Assembly (NCBI GenBank): GCA_963663315.1
Contig: OY760176.1
Location: forward strand, 1,488,001-1,552,000
Origin: G963663315 sp963663315
GTDB taxonomy: Bacteria; Pseudomonadota; Gammaproteobacteria; Arenicellales; Poriferihabitantaceae
DNA length: 64,000 nt
Direction: 5' to 3'
Below are positions 16,855-25,609 of this stretch, piece by piece. Position 1 is the stretch's first letter. Every line of letters starts with the position of its first letter. A model generated the notes under the pieces. That model worked only from the letters and a program-made list of their open reading frames with translations, was not told the DNA's origin and searched no databases. The position numbers and the translations under genes were made by a program.

Positions 16855-17655
16855 ATGGCATCGGAAAACCGGATCCTTAGCCTTATTACGCTCTGCTTAT
16901 TCTTCCTGTGTGCAGTATATTTACTCGGCGGGGTGAAATGGCTGCCCTGGGATTTGCGTCCCGGGTCACCGACCGGTCAGTCTCTGGGGATCTGCGCCGC
17001 CCTGATCCTTCTGGGGACGCTGTACTACGTTCCTGTGCGCCGTTCAGACAACACATCGCTGTCAAAACCGGCAGCGCAGACATGGCACGGTCTGGCCGGG
17101 ACGTTTGGAATCACATTAGCCATCGCGCATAGCGGGTTTGCCTTGAGGGAATGGTCCACTCTGGTATTGCTGGCGACAATTGGACTCCTTTCTACCGGCC
17201 TTTACGGTCGGGTGATTGCGCCGTTGCGAGCGGGGGCGACATTCGGTCGCAGCGCAATTCCATACGCCACATCGGTGCAGTCCGCTGCGACATCGAATGC
17301 GACATCGAATCAGGCCCGCGAACTGATACGCGCCAAGAGAAGTCTGTTGAAGAGTCTGGCCGCTGATGCCGGTGAAGGTGAATTCATCCTGCGCTGGCAT
17401 CACTGGACCCGGCATCCGCGTATTGCTTATGGATATTATCGCCTGAACGTTGCCGAGCGGCGCATGCTGGCACACCATCCACTTAGCGGTAACAGCGCGA
17501 TACCGGTAATCGAGCGATACTGGCGACGTTTCCATCTATGGCTTGCTGTATTGTTCATTTTCGGCATCGTTGCCCATATAATTACAACCGTATTATTTGC
17601 GGGTTATGTCGCTGACGGGCGCGAGATTTACTGGTGGCATCTGACCAAATGGTGA
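16855..17655 (+). CDS. Predicted di-haem b membrane anchor of the molybdoenzyme
   Basis: Membrane protein of 266 aa with hydrophobic helices at about 6-26, 44-60, 79-97, 100-117 and 226-250. Two helices each carry a pair of histidines exactly 14 residues apart: H78/H92 and H227/H241. This is the spacing by which two helices hold two b haems in b-type cytochromes. It would let electrons pass between the Fe-S subunit and the quinone pool. It does not look like the DmsC/NrfD anchors usually found with such enzymes. A cytoplasmic loop (about 120-220) contains a 12-bp in-frame duplication (ATSN repeat). It starts 13 bp after the catalytic gene. I do not recognise a named family. Confidence 0.7.
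   Translation: MASENRILSLITLCLFFLCAVYLLGGVKWLPWDLRPGSPTGQSLGICAALILLGTLYYVPVRRSDNTSLSKPAAQTWHGLAGTFGITLAIAHSGFALREWSTLVLLATIGLLSTGLYGRVIAPLRAGATFGRSAIPYATSVQSAATSNATSNQARELIRAKRSLLKSLAADAGEGEFILRWHHWTRHPRIAYGYYRLNVAERRMLAHHPLSGNSAIPVIERYWRRFHLWLAVLFIFGIVAHIITTVLFAGYVADGREIYWWHLTKW
17287..17310 (+). repeat. 12-bp perfect tandem duplication
   Basis: GCGACATCGAAT occurs twice in direct succession, in frame, in the loop of the membrane anchor gene (encoding the repeat AATSNATSN). Consistent with a recent slippage event. Confidence 0.9.
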
Positions 17656-17761
17656 TTTATTCGATTCAATGTATGTCCCTGGTCAATAATGTGACATTAA
17701 TTTTTTTACGGATAATGAATATTTCAATTCTTGAAGTGATATAAATTTGAGGCCACGGGAA

Positions 17762-18172
17762 ATGAACAACGATATGCGACGGATCGAAAATCGCCGGAAG
17801 TATCTCGCAGAGGCGGTTGACGAATTAAAAATAAATCAGATTCAACGCCATATATTTCTATGCTGCGACCAGAATAAACCAAAGTGTTCTCTACAGGACA
17901 AGAGTCTGGAATCGTGGGATTTTCTGAAAAGCCGGCTGAAGGAACTGGAACTGATAAAAGAGGGTGGGGTTTATCGAACCAAGGCAAACTGTCTGCAGAT
18001 TTGTACCCACGGACCGATTGCAGTGGTTTACCCGGAAGGAGTCTGGTACCACTCGTGCACACCGGAGGTGCTGGAGAGAATTATCCAGGAACACTTGATC
18101 GGTGGCAAGCCGGTCGATGAATTTGTATTCACGACGCACCCTCTTCAAGCGGCGGTTGCGGAGCAGGGATAA
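17762..18172 (+). CDS. Thioredoxin-like [2Fe-2S] ferredoxin
   Basis: Small (136 aa) ferredoxin of the COG3411 type with a thioredoxin-like fold. Candidate cluster cysteines are C34 or C35, C42, C77 and C81 (LCCDQNKPKC and NCLQICTHGP). VVYPEGVWYHS and IIQEHLIGG are family hallmarks. I start at the ATG at 17762; a TTG 15 bp upstream is also in frame. It lies 106 bp downstream of the membrane anchor, after an AT-rich gap that could carry its own promoter. A role as electron carrier for the neighbouring oxidoreductase is inference from position. Confidence 0.85.
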   Translation: MNNDMRRIENRRKYLAEAVDELKINQIQRHIFLCCDQNKPKCSLQDKSLESWDFLKSRLKELELIKEGGVYRTKANCLQICTHGPIAVVYPEGVWYHSCTPEVLERIIQEHLIGGKPVDEFVFTTHPLQAAVAEQG

Positions 18173-18211
18173 CGGTTTCAGGCCGAACGGATAAATTGAT
18201 CGGATGGATAC

Positions 18212-18235
18212 CTGGAGTTCGTTCTGGAGTTCGTC
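18212..18235. repeat. 12-bp tandem duplication between convergent genes
   Basis: CTGGAGTTCGTT is followed directly by CTGGAGTTCGTC, touching the stop codon of the Crp-type gene. Third 12-bp duplication within 4 kb. Confidence 0.8.
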
Positions 18236-18920
18236 AGACCGGATATTTCGCTGCCTGCAGGCCCTGCAAATCCGTAATGATGATTTTGCGGTTGCCAATT
18301 TTGATATACCCCGCACTCTTGATGTTATTTAATGCGCCATTTACAAATTGTCGGGATACGCCAACCATGGATGCCAGGTCTTCGTGAGATAGTTTAAGGT
18401 CAATCAGTACACCCTGATCACATTTCACCCCGAAACTTGCAGACAAGTCGAGCAGAACACCACGTACCCGGTCCTCGGTAGAGTGGGTTGCCAGACTCAG
18501 CGCCAGATGCGTAACCCAGTGCAGGCGCACGGATAGGGCACGAACTACTTGTTGTGCAAGTTCCGGGAACCCTTCCAGCATGTTATAGAAGTTGCTCAAT
18601 GGCAATATGTAAACGGTGGACAGGTCGAGAAATCGGACGGTCATCTGACGGTTTTCCAGACCACTCAAATCTGCTCCCCCCAGAATATCTCCATCGGACC
18701 AGAACCCTGTGACACCAGCTTTGCCTTCGGGACTATAATAAGTGGACATCGCTTTACCCTTGGTCAGAAAAGCGACAAATCCACCAACGTCACCCTGTGT
18801 CCACAACGTATCACCGCGCTGAAAATGCTGTTTGCTGCATTCGCTTAATATGGCATCACGGTATTGTTCCGGGATCGAGCCAAGTACATCCAGATGCCCG
18901 CCGAGATTGGATGAATTCAT
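18234..18920 (-). CDS. Crp/Fnr family transcriptional regulator
   Basis: Cyclic-nucleotide-binding-like N-terminal barrel (about 15-125) followed by a dimer helix and a C-terminal helix-turn-helix, with recognition region SHEDLASMVGVSRQFVNGAL near residue 180. Length about 228 aa. The N-terminus lacks the cysteine cluster of FNR, and the phosphate-binding cassette of true Crp is not evident, so the signal is unknown. ATG at 18920 is used; a GTG at 18929 is also possible. It lies only 13-22 bp after glmM on the same strand and probably shares that transcript. It converges on the ferredoxin and molybdoenzyme operon, which it may regulate. Confidence 0.85.
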   Translation of the reverse strand: MNSSNLGGHLDVLGSIPEQYRDAILSECSKQHFQRGDTLWTQGDVGGFVAFLTKGKAMSTYYSPEGKAGVTGFWSDGDILGGADLSGLENRQMTVRFLDLSTVYILPLSNFYNMLEGFPELAQQVVRALSVRLHWVTHLALSLATHSTEDRVRGVLLDLSASFGVKCDQGVLIDLKLSHEDLASMVGVSRQFVNGALNNIKSAGYIKIGNRKIIITDLQGLQAAKYPV

Positions 18921-18942
18921 TGAAGCCACGCAAGAGTGCTGA

Positions 18943-20292
18943 TTATTCTGCGGCTGCGGCGACTACGGCTCTGGCTATCTGCTCAGTCAACAATTGTACC
19001 TGATTGACATCCACTCCTTCCGTCATGACTCTGAATACGGATTCGGTACCGGATGGTCTGAGCACTACACGACCGGTCCGATTCAGTTCCCCTTCTGCAT
19101 CCGTGACTGCTTCGAGCACATGCTTGTGGGAGGCGAGTGCATGCCTGTCAGCATTGCCGATGGGGACGTTGATCATGTGCTGTGGGTAGATTTGCATGCC
19201 GTCGGTCAACTGATCCAGAGATTTACCGGTTTCCAGCATCACCTCAAGCACTTCCAATGCCGCAACAATGCCGTCACCGGTGTTGGATTTATCCCGACAG
19301 ATAATATGGCCCGATGTCTCCCCGCCCAAATTCCAATTTTGTTCGACCAGTGCCTCGTGGATATAGCGGTCGCCTACCCGGGTTCGTAGAAACGGAATCG
19401 ACATTGCTTCAAAAGCATGTTCGAGTCCAAGATTGGTCATCAGCGTACCCGCAACGCCGCCTGACAACCGTTGTGTGGATTTGCGATGTTTGGCAAGGAT
19501 ATAAAGAATCTGGTCACCGTCAACTGTATTGCCGGCACTATCCACCAATATTACCCGGTCTGCATCGCCATCCAGAGCAATACCGACATCGGCGCCCGTT
19601 TCACTGACTGTGGTTTTGATCAGATTCAGATCAGTGGAACCACAATTGTGGTTGATGTTGAAACCATCCGGATGATTGGCAATGGCGACGATATCCGCCC
19701 CCAGTTCCTCCAATACCCCTGGCGCCACGTCGTAGGCTGCTCCATTCGCACAATCGACCACGATTCGCAGGCCAGCCAATGACCTGGATTCATCAAATGT
19801 ACTCTTGCAATGTTCGATGTATCTTCCATGGGCATCAGAAAATCTTTTGGCCTTGCCCAGTTCTGCGGAAGGGACACAAACCTGTGGCCGATCCATCATT
19901 TCATCAATTTGCGTTTCCAGGACATCATGCAGCTTGGCGCCGTCCGAGGAAAAAAATTTTATTCCGTTATCGTGAAATGGATTATGGGAAGCGCTGATCA
20001 TTACACCGGTGCAGGCTCTGACAGTACGGGTAAGATAAGCAACGCCAGGCGTCGGCATGGGACCGAGCAGGGAAATATTGACTCCGGCCGATGAGAACCC
20101 TGCTTCGAGGGCAGATTCCAGCAGGTAACCTGAGACCCGGGTATCCTTTCCGATCAACACTTCATTACCTTTGCCAGCATTGACGAAGATTCGTCCTGCT
20201 GCCCAGCCCAGTTTAAGCATCGTGGAGGGGGTAATCGGTTCTTCTCCGACCCTGCCCCTTATACCGTCAGTGCCGAATAGAGATGACCTCAT
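18943..20292 (-). CDS. glmM: Phosphoglucosamine mutase
   Basis: Converts glucosamine-6-phosphate to glucosamine-1-phosphate for UDP-GlcNAc, peptidoglycan and LPS. The phosphoserine is Ser102 in VMISASHNPFHDNG, at the same number as in E. coli. The metal loop ALDGDADRVI and the sugar loop GGETSGHI are present, with the C-terminal phosphate-binding RPSGTES. Length 449 aa. It follows ftsH by 51 bp. In E. coli and many relatives folP sits between ftsH and glmM; here it is absent. Confidence 0.96.
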   Translation of the reverse strand: MRSSLFGTDGIRGRVGEEPITPSTMLKLGWAAGRIFVNAGKGNEVLIGKDTRVSGYLLESALEAGFSSAGVNISLLGPMPTPGVAYLTRTVRACTGVMISASHNPFHDNGIKFFSSDGAKLHDVLETQIDEMMDRPQVCVPSAELGKAKRFSDAHGRYIEHCKSTFDESRSLAGLRIVVDCANGAAYDVAPGVLEELGADIVAIANHPDGFNINHNCGSTDLNLIKTTVSETGADVGIALDGDADRVILVDSAGNTVDGDQILYILAKHRKSTQRLSGGVAGTLMTNLGLEHAFEAMSIPFLRTRVGDRYIHEALVEQNWNLGGETSGHIICRDKSNTGDGIVAALEVLEVMLETGKSLDQLTDGMQIYPQHMINVPIGNADRHALASHKHVLEAVTDAEGELNRTGRVVLRPSGTESVFRVMTEGVDVNQVQLLTEQIARAVVAAAAE

Positions 20293-20343
20293 GGCTCAAT
20301 GGACCGGAGGATGGTATGGCTTGAGACCAAGTATGACCTGTTA

Positions 20344-22263
20344 TCAATTCAGTCTATCCGGGTTCGGCAGGTCCAGGTCAGATTCATCCAGCATGGGACT
20401 GCCATCGGATTTGGAATCCGAAGGGGGGGTCTTATCCGGTACCGCTTGGGGTGGTGTAGGATCCTTACCCGCCATGATTTCGTCCACCTGACTGGAGTTC
20501 AGCGTTTCCCATTCCAGCAAGGAATGTGCCATCACTTCAATTTTGGCTCGATTGTCTTCGACAATCGAACGTGCGCGGCCATATTGTTCTATAATTATCC
20601 GGGAAACTTCCTTCTCGACCTTCTCGGCGGTATCCGGACTGACATTACGCTGGGTAGACATTTCCCTGCCCAAAAATACTTCACTGTGATTGTCGCCATA
20701 TACCCGGGGACCGAGCGTATCACTCATACCCCAGCGTGACACCATGTTCTGAGCGAGTTGGGTGGCCTGTTCGAAATCATTCGATGCACCGGTCGTCATT
20801 TGATTCATGAATACTTCTTCGGCAATTCGTCCACCCATCAACACCGCAATCCTGGCGAACAGGTATTCCCGATTATGGCTGTAACGGTCCTCTGTCGGCA
20901 GTTGCATGGTCACCCCCAATGCCCTGCCCCGTGGAATGATGGTGACCTTGTGAACCGGGTCAGTGTGTTCGGATAACACTCTGGCCACAACAGTATGTCC
21001 TGATTCATGATAGGCGGTATTCTGTCGCTCCTGTTCAGGCATCACGATGGAGCGTCGCTCAACTCCCATCAGGACCTTGTCCTTGGCTTTTTCAAACTGC
21101 TCCATGTTGACTACTTTCATGTTTTCGCGGGCGGCGAACAAGGCGGCTTCATTGATGAGGTTGGCAAGATCCGCTCCAGAGAAGCCGGGGGTGCCACGGG
21201 CAATGATCGCATGGTCAATGTCGTCATCCAGCGGAACCTTCTTCATGTGCACTTTCAAAATCGCTTCCCTGCCTCTGATATCTGGAAGTGGGACCGTCAC
21301 CTGACGATCAAATCGTCCCGGGCGCAACAATGCCGGGTCAAGTATATCTGGTCGGTTGGTCGCGGCAATCACAATCACCCCTTCACCCGCATCAAAACCA
21401 TCCATTTCCACCAATAGCTGATTCAGGGTCTGTTCGCGCTCGTCATGACCTCCACCGAGACCAGCGCCCCTTTGTCGACCGACCGCATCAATTTCATCTA
21501 TGAAAATGATGCAGGGAGCATGTTTTTTGGCTTGATCGAACATGTCGCGCACCCTTGATGCACCTACACCAACAAACATTTCCACAAAATCCGAGCCGGA
21601 AATGGTAAAGAACGGAACCTTCGCTTCCCCGGCGATGGCCTTGGCCAGCAAGGTCTTGCCTGTACCAGGACTGCCGGTCATCAAAACACCCCGAGGTATC
21701 CGTCCGCCGAGTTTTCTGAAGCGGGACGGGTCTCTTAAGAACTCGACAAGTTCTCCGACTTCTTCCTTGGCTTCATCGACACCGGCAACATCTGCAAAAG
21801 TAAACCGATTCTTGTCCTCGGTCAGCATTCTGGCCTTGCTCTTGCCAAAACTCAAGGCCCCGCCACGACCGCCACCCTGCATTTGTTTCATGAAGAAAAT
21901 CCACACACCGATCAACAGAAGGATCGGAAACGAACTGATCAGCAGATGCATCAGCAGTGAGGTTTCTTCTTTCTTCTTCGCCTTGATGTTAACCTTGTTT
22001 GCGACCAGATCATCTACCAGCTTGGGATCGTCAGGCGCATAAGTGACAAAGGTTTCGCCGCGATGGGTTGTGCCACGGATGGTCATGGTCTCGTTGTCAA
22101 TTTCGACTGCTGTCACATTTCCCTGTTTGACCTGATCAAGGAATGCCGAGTAGACGATTTCGCTGCTTGAGCTACCACCCGGATTGGTGAAGTTATTGAA
22201 AACCGACATCAATACCATGGCAATCACCAGCCACAACAATATATTTTTTGTCATATTGGGCAA
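20344..22263 (-). CDS. ftsH: ATP-dependent zinc metalloprotease FtsH
   Basis: Membrane AAA+ protease that degrades misfolded membrane proteins and regulators such as LpxC. Two N-terminal helices (about 7-23 and 105-125) flank a periplasmic domain. Walker A is GSPGTGKT, Walker B IIFIDEID, the second region of homology is ATNRPDILDPALLRPGRFDR and the zinc site is HESGH. The start is a choice: TTG at 22263 has GGAGA 7 nt upstream, while ATG at 22254 (MTKNILLWLVIA) aligns with E. coli FtsH but has no Shine-Dalgarno. I keep the TTG. About 639 aa. It lies downstream of rlmE, the normal proteobacterial pair. Confidence 0.96.
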   Translation of the reverse strand: MPNMTKNILLWLVIAMVLMSVFNNFTNPGGSSSSEIVYSAFLDQVKQGNVTAVEIDNETMTIRGTTHRGETFVTYAPDDPKLVDDLVANKVNIKAKKKEETSLLMHLLISSFPILLLIGVWIFFMKQMQGGGRGGALSFGKSKARMLTEDKNRFTFADVAGVDEAKEEVGELVEFLRDPSRFRKLGGRIPRGVLMTGSPGTGKTLLAKAIAGEAKVPFFTISGSDFVEMFVGVGASRVRDMFDQAKKHAPCIIFIDEIDAVGRQRGAGLGGGHDEREQTLNQLLVEMDGFDAGEGVIVIAATNRPDILDPALLRPGRFDRQVTVPLPDIRGREAILKVHMKKVPLDDDIDHAIIARGTPGFSGADLANLINEAALFAARENMKVVNMEQFEKAKDKVLMGVERRSIVMPEQERQNTAYHESGHTVVARVLSEHTDPVHKVTIIPRGRALGVTMQLPTEDRYSHNREYLFARIAVLMGGRIAEEVFMNQMTTGASNDFEQATQLAQNMVSRWGMSDTLGPRVYGDNHSEVFLGREMSTQRNVSPDTAEKVEKEVSRIIIEQYGRARSIVEDNRAKIEVMAHSLLEWETLNSSQVDEIMAGKDPTPPQAVPDKTPPSDSKSDGSPMLDESDLDLPNPDRLN

Positions 22264-22308
22264 CTTGTCTTCTCCGGATGAAATTCACTCTTTGTCGATA
22301 TTGTTCTC

Positions 22309-22314
22309 ATTATA
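22309..22314 (-). promoter_or_regulatory. Possible -10 box for ftsH
   Basis: A consensus TATAAT on the minus strand, about 46 bp upstream of the ftsH TTG in the rlmE-ftsH gap. The hexamer 17 bp upstream (AAATGA) is a poor -35, and no clear sigma-32 site is seen, so this is tentative. Confidence 0.3.
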
Positions 22315-22343
22315 CGTTATCTGCTGCAAAATCATTTAAAGAA

Positions 22344-22985
22344 TCAGTCAACAATTTGCGGTCGAAATCCCCGGGCAACAAGATAAACCTCCCTTGATTG
22401 TGAACGCGAAGCCACAGGTTTAACAGTCTGCACATCGTTAAAACAGACTTTAAAGTGTTTCCTGATTGAATTCGAGATTTCACCTTCAAATATCTTGGTC
22501 ACCAGATTCCCTCCCCGGTTCAGGGTGTTCCTGCAAAAATCCAGGATAGCGACCTGTAACTTTTCAGCATTGGCCTGATCAGTGATACGTATACCAGTAA
22601 TATTGGGGGCCATATCAGATAAAACAAGATCAACCCTGGATTCAGGAAAACATTGGCTGACTTTGTGCCGGATGGCCGGGTCGGTAAAATCTCCCTGGAT
22701 AAATTGCACCTTCTCCAGTTTTTCCATAGGCAACAGATCAACCCCGGCGATCTGATTGGTCGGGGATATGCGACTCGCGGCATATTGCGACCAGCTTCCC
22801 GGTGCACAGCCGAGATCGACAATCAGGGTATCGGGCCTTATCAGATGGTATTTGCTGTCAATCTGCTCAAGTTTGAAAACTGAGCGTGCACGTAATCCCT
22901 GAGTGCGGGCCTGTCTGACGAAAATATCGCGATTCTGTCGATTCGACCAGTTGCCAGACCTCCGATTTTGTCTGTTGTTCCCCAT
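22344..22985 (-). CDS. rlmE: 23S rRNA 2'-O-ribose U2552 methyltransferase RlmE (FtsJ/RrmJ)
   Basis: SAM-dependent methyltransferase that modifies U2552 of 23S rRNA in the 50S subunit. The catalytic tetrad falls at K38, D124, K164 and E199, the same numbers as in E. coli. This supports the ATG at 22985 over the TTG at 23015, which would add ten residues. The SAM site is VDLGCAPGSWSQ and the aspartate lies in SDMAPNITG. Length 213 aa. It lies 74 bp downstream of rplQ in the same direction and precedes ftsH, so it joins the alpha operon to the ftsH block. Confidence 0.95.
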   Translation of the reverse strand: MGNNRQNRRSGNWSNRQNRDIFVRQARTQGLRARSVFKLEQIDSKYHLIRPDTLIVDLGCAPGSWSQYAASRISPTNQIAGVDLLPMEKLEKVQFIQGDFTDPAIRHKVSQCFPESRVDLVLSDMAPNITGIRITDQANAEKLQVAILDFCRNTLNRGGNLVTKIFEGEISNSIRKHFKVCFNDVQTVKPVASRSQSREVYLVARGFRPQIVD

Positions 22986-23058
22986 AAAAAGACAAAAGGT
23001 CGGTCTGGCGCTCAACCTGGCTTTTTGAACTCCGGAAAATGTGAATTACTGTGGTCTG

Positions 23059-23442
23059 CTATCCGTCGCTGTTTTCGTTTTCATGAGTTCGGTCGACCAA
23101 TTGCACGTAAGCCATCGGCGCGTTGTCGCCCACTCTGAATCCGCATTTCAATACTCTCAGGTATCCGCCCGGACGCTGTTTGAAATAAGGACCGAGATCA
23201 TCGAATAACTTGCTCACCATTTTACGGTCCCGCAATCGTGCGAATGCCAGACGGCGGTTAGCTACACTGGAGATTTTGGCCAGTGTGATCAGAGGTTCTG
23301 CGAATCTTCGCAACTCTTTTGCTTTCGGCGCCGTAGTCTTGATCTGCTCATGCAGAAACAGCGAATTGGCCATGTTACTGAACATGGCTTTTCGATGTGA
23401 TGAGGTTCGATTAAGGCTTCGGCCTGCTTTTCTGTGACGCAT
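23059..23442 (-). CDS. rplQ: 50S ribosomal protein L17
   Basis: Large-subunit protein near the exit tunnel, last gene of the alpha operon. The start MRHRKAGRSLNRTSSHRKAM is diagnostic, with LITLAKI and the C-terminal GFRVGDNAPMAYVQLVDR. Length 127 aa, like E. coli. The gene starts 3 bp after rpoA stops, so translation is coupled. No hairpin with a T-run follows, so read-through towards rlmE is possible. Confidence 0.97.
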   Translation of the reverse strand: MRHRKAGRSLNRTSSHRKAMFSNMANSLFLHEQIKTTAPKAKELRRFAEPLITLAKISSVANRRLAFARLRDRKMVSKLFDDLGPYFKQRPGGYLRVLKCGFRVGDNAPMAYVQLVDRTHENENSDG

Positions 23443-23445
23443 TTT

Positions 23446-24459
23446 CTAGTCCCGTCCCATTATGGTGCCCTCGTCTTCTTTAACCGAAGACGCCGGCGGC
23501 CAGTTTTCGATTTTCCAACCCAGCGTAAAACCCCGTTGTGCCAGTACATCCTTGATTTCGGTGAGGGATTTCTTACCCAGATTGGGTGTTTTCAACAGTT
23601 CCGTTTCCGTGTGTTGTACCAGATCGCCGATATAGTAAATGTTTTCAGCTTTAAGGCAATTCGCAGACCGCACTGTCAACTCAAGATCATCGACCGGCTT
23701 GAGCAGAACCGCATCGATTTCCGGTTCTTCTTCTACCATACTTTGAACCATGGATTCCTCCAGGTTTACAAATACGGCAATCTGATCATGCAAAATGGTA
23801 GCGGCCCTTCTTACTGCAACCTCCGGATCGATTGAGCCGTTGGATTCAATTTCCAGTATCAACCGGTCAAGGTCGGTCAATTGCTTGACCCTGGCATCTT
23901 CCACCGCGTAGGAAATCCTGGTTATCGGGCTGAATGAAGCATCAAGTTGAATCACTCCCACAGCACGGGACACATCCGTATCATTTAACCGGCTTTCAGC
24001 AGTCTGGTAACCGCGACCACGGCGAATGGTAATATCCATATCAAGCTCGGCATTCTTCGACAACGTGGCGATGTGATGGTTGATGTCAACCAACTCAATG
24101 TCGTCATCGAGTTGAATATCCGCTGCTGTCGCCACTCCGGGGCCTTTTTTTCGCAGAGAAACCACGGCCTTGTTGCGAGTGTGCATAATCATAGGCAGAG
24201 ATTTCAGGTTCATCAGAATATCGATCACGTCTTCCTGTACACCTTCGAGGGTGGAATACTCATGCAACACGCCCTCTATTCGAACCTCGGTGACCGCACA
24301 GCCGGGCATCGAAGAAAGCATGATTCGTCGAAGTGCATTACCAAGAGTATGGCCGAATCCGCGCTCAAGAGGCTCAATGGTAATTCTCGAATGTTGTGCG
24401 TCAATGGTTTTGGCTTCCATCAGACGTGGTCTGAGAAATTCGGCGGTAGGATCCTGCAT
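23446..24459 (-). CDS. rpoA: RNA polymerase subunit alpha
   Basis: Assembles the polymerase core and contacts activators and UP elements. The N-terminal domain (about 1-230) shows IEPLERGFGHTLGNALRRIML. The C-terminal domain (about 250-325) has the DNA-binding SANCLKAENIYYIGDL and NLGKKSLTEIKDVL, with the arginine usually used for UP-element contact replaced by S/A-N context as in E. coli (RSANCLKAE). Length 337 aa against 329. Lies between rpsD and rplQ as expected. Confidence 0.97.
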   Translation of the reverse strand: MQDPTAEFLRPRLMEAKTIDAQHSRITIEPLERGFGHTLGNALRRIMLSSMPGCAVTEVRIEGVLHEYSTLEGVQEDVIDILMNLKSLPMIMHTRNKAVVSLRKKGPGVATAADIQLDDDIELVDINHHIATLSKNAELDMDITIRRGRGYQTAESRLNDTDVSRAVGVIQLDASFSPITRISYAVEDARVKQLTDLDRLILEIESNGSIDPEVAVRRAATILHDQIAVFVNLEESMVQSMVEEEPEIDAVLLKPVDDLELTVRSANCLKAENIYYIGDLVQHTETELLKTPNLGKKSLTEIKDVLAQRGFTLGWKIENWPPASSVKEDEGTIMGRD

Positions 24460-24513
24460 CAGTTGTCCTCGTGATTAAAAACGAAGTTTAAATTAAGAAT
24501 AAATCAGAAATGT

Positions 24514-25137
24514 TTACTTGGAATACAGTGCAACAACCAGTGCTTCATTGATGTCCGGTGACAGGTCGGATCTTTTGGGGAGCATTTTATATACCCCCTT
24601 TACCGCAGCCGGGTCAGAGTCAACCCAGGGTACCAAACCAATTTGCTCTGATATCTCCAGTGCGGCAGTAATCCGCAGTTGTTTCTTGCTCTTCTCCACT
24701 ACTTCAATTTCATCACCGGGTTTTACCTGATAGGAGGGCACATTGACCTTTACCCCGTTAACCATGATACATTTGTGGCTGACCAGTTGACGAGCTTCGG
24801 CACGAGTCACACCAAATCCCAACCGATAGACCACATTATCCAATCTGCTTTCGAGCAGTTGCAACAGATTCAAACCCGTTGAACCTGAAATCCGTGCCGC
24901 AGTTTTGTAGTAGTTACTGAATTGCTTTTCCAGTACACCATACATGCGGCGCAGTTTCTGCTTTTCCCTCAACTGGATGCCATATACCGTGCTTCTGGAG
25001 CGACGACCGGCAATTTTTACCCCGGGTGCACGATCAAACTTGCACTTTGAGTCAATCGTTCTGACCGGACTTTTCAGGAACAGGTCAGTCCCTTCCCGTC
25101 GCGCCAGTTTACATGTTGGACCAATATATCTTGCCAT
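24514..25137 (-). CDS. rpsD: 30S ribosomal protein S4
   Basis: Primary 16S rRNA binder and, in enterics, translational regulator of the alpha operon. Begins MARYIGPTCKLARREGTDLF and carries the S4 RNA-binding domain RLDNVVYRLGFGVTRAEARQLVSH near residue 95. Length 207 aa against 206. The N-terminus lacks the four zinc cysteines of the C+ form (only one Cys at position 9 and one later), so it is the zinc-free type. Confidence 0.97.
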   Translation of the reverse strand: MARYIGPTCKLARREGTDLFLKSPVRTIDSKCKFDRAPGVKIAGRRSRSTVYGIQLREKQKLRRMYGVLEKQFSNYYKTAARISGSTGLNLLQLLESRLDNVVYRLGFGVTRAEARQLVSHKCIMVNGVKVNVPSYQVKPGDEIEVVEKSKKQLRITAALEISEQIGLVPWVDSDPAAVKGVYKMLPKRSDLSPDINEALVVALYSK

Positions 25138-25172
25138 TAAACTTACCTGGATTTTTAATCTGAATTACAGTG

Positions 25173-25571
25173 TTACACGCGGCGTCGCTTGGGGGGACGG
25201 CAACCATTGTGTGGAATCGGGGTTATGTCAGAAATTGAATGAATCTCGAATCCCAGCGCATTCAACGCACGAATCGCTGATTCCCGACCCGGGCCCGGGC
25301 CCTTGATTTTTACTTCCAATTGTTTCACGCCCATTTCCTGAGCACGTCTGCCACAGCTTTCAGCAGCAGTCTGTGCTGCAAAAGGAGTGCTTTTACGTGA
25401 CCCCCTGAACCCGGAATTACCTGCTGAGGCCCAACACAAAGTATCACCATGCCTGTCTGATATGGTAACGATGGTGTTGTTGAAGGTCGCATGGATATGC
25501 GCGATACCCTCAGTCACATTCTTTCTGATTTTTGCCTTTACTTTCCTGCTTGTTGCGCTTGCTTTGACCAT
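25173..25571 (-). CDS. rpsK: 30S ribosomal protein S11
   Basis: Platform protein of the small subunit near the mRNA exit. Typical segments are AHIHATFNNTIVTISDR, GNSGFRGSRKSTPFAAQ and the Lys/Arg-rich end NGCRPPKRRRV. Length 132 aa against 129 in E. coli. Alpha operon position between rpsM and rpsD. Confidence 0.97.
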   Translation of the reverse strand: MVKASATSRKVKAKIRKNVTEGIAHIHATFNNTIVTISDRHGDTLCWASAGNSGFRGSRKSTPFAAQTAAESCGRRAQEMGVKQLEVKIKGPGPGRESAIRALNALGFEIHSISDITPIPHNGCRPPKRRRV

Positions 25572-25609
25572 AGGTTATCTGCCGTAAGTTATTCTCGGGT
25601 ATATGACAT

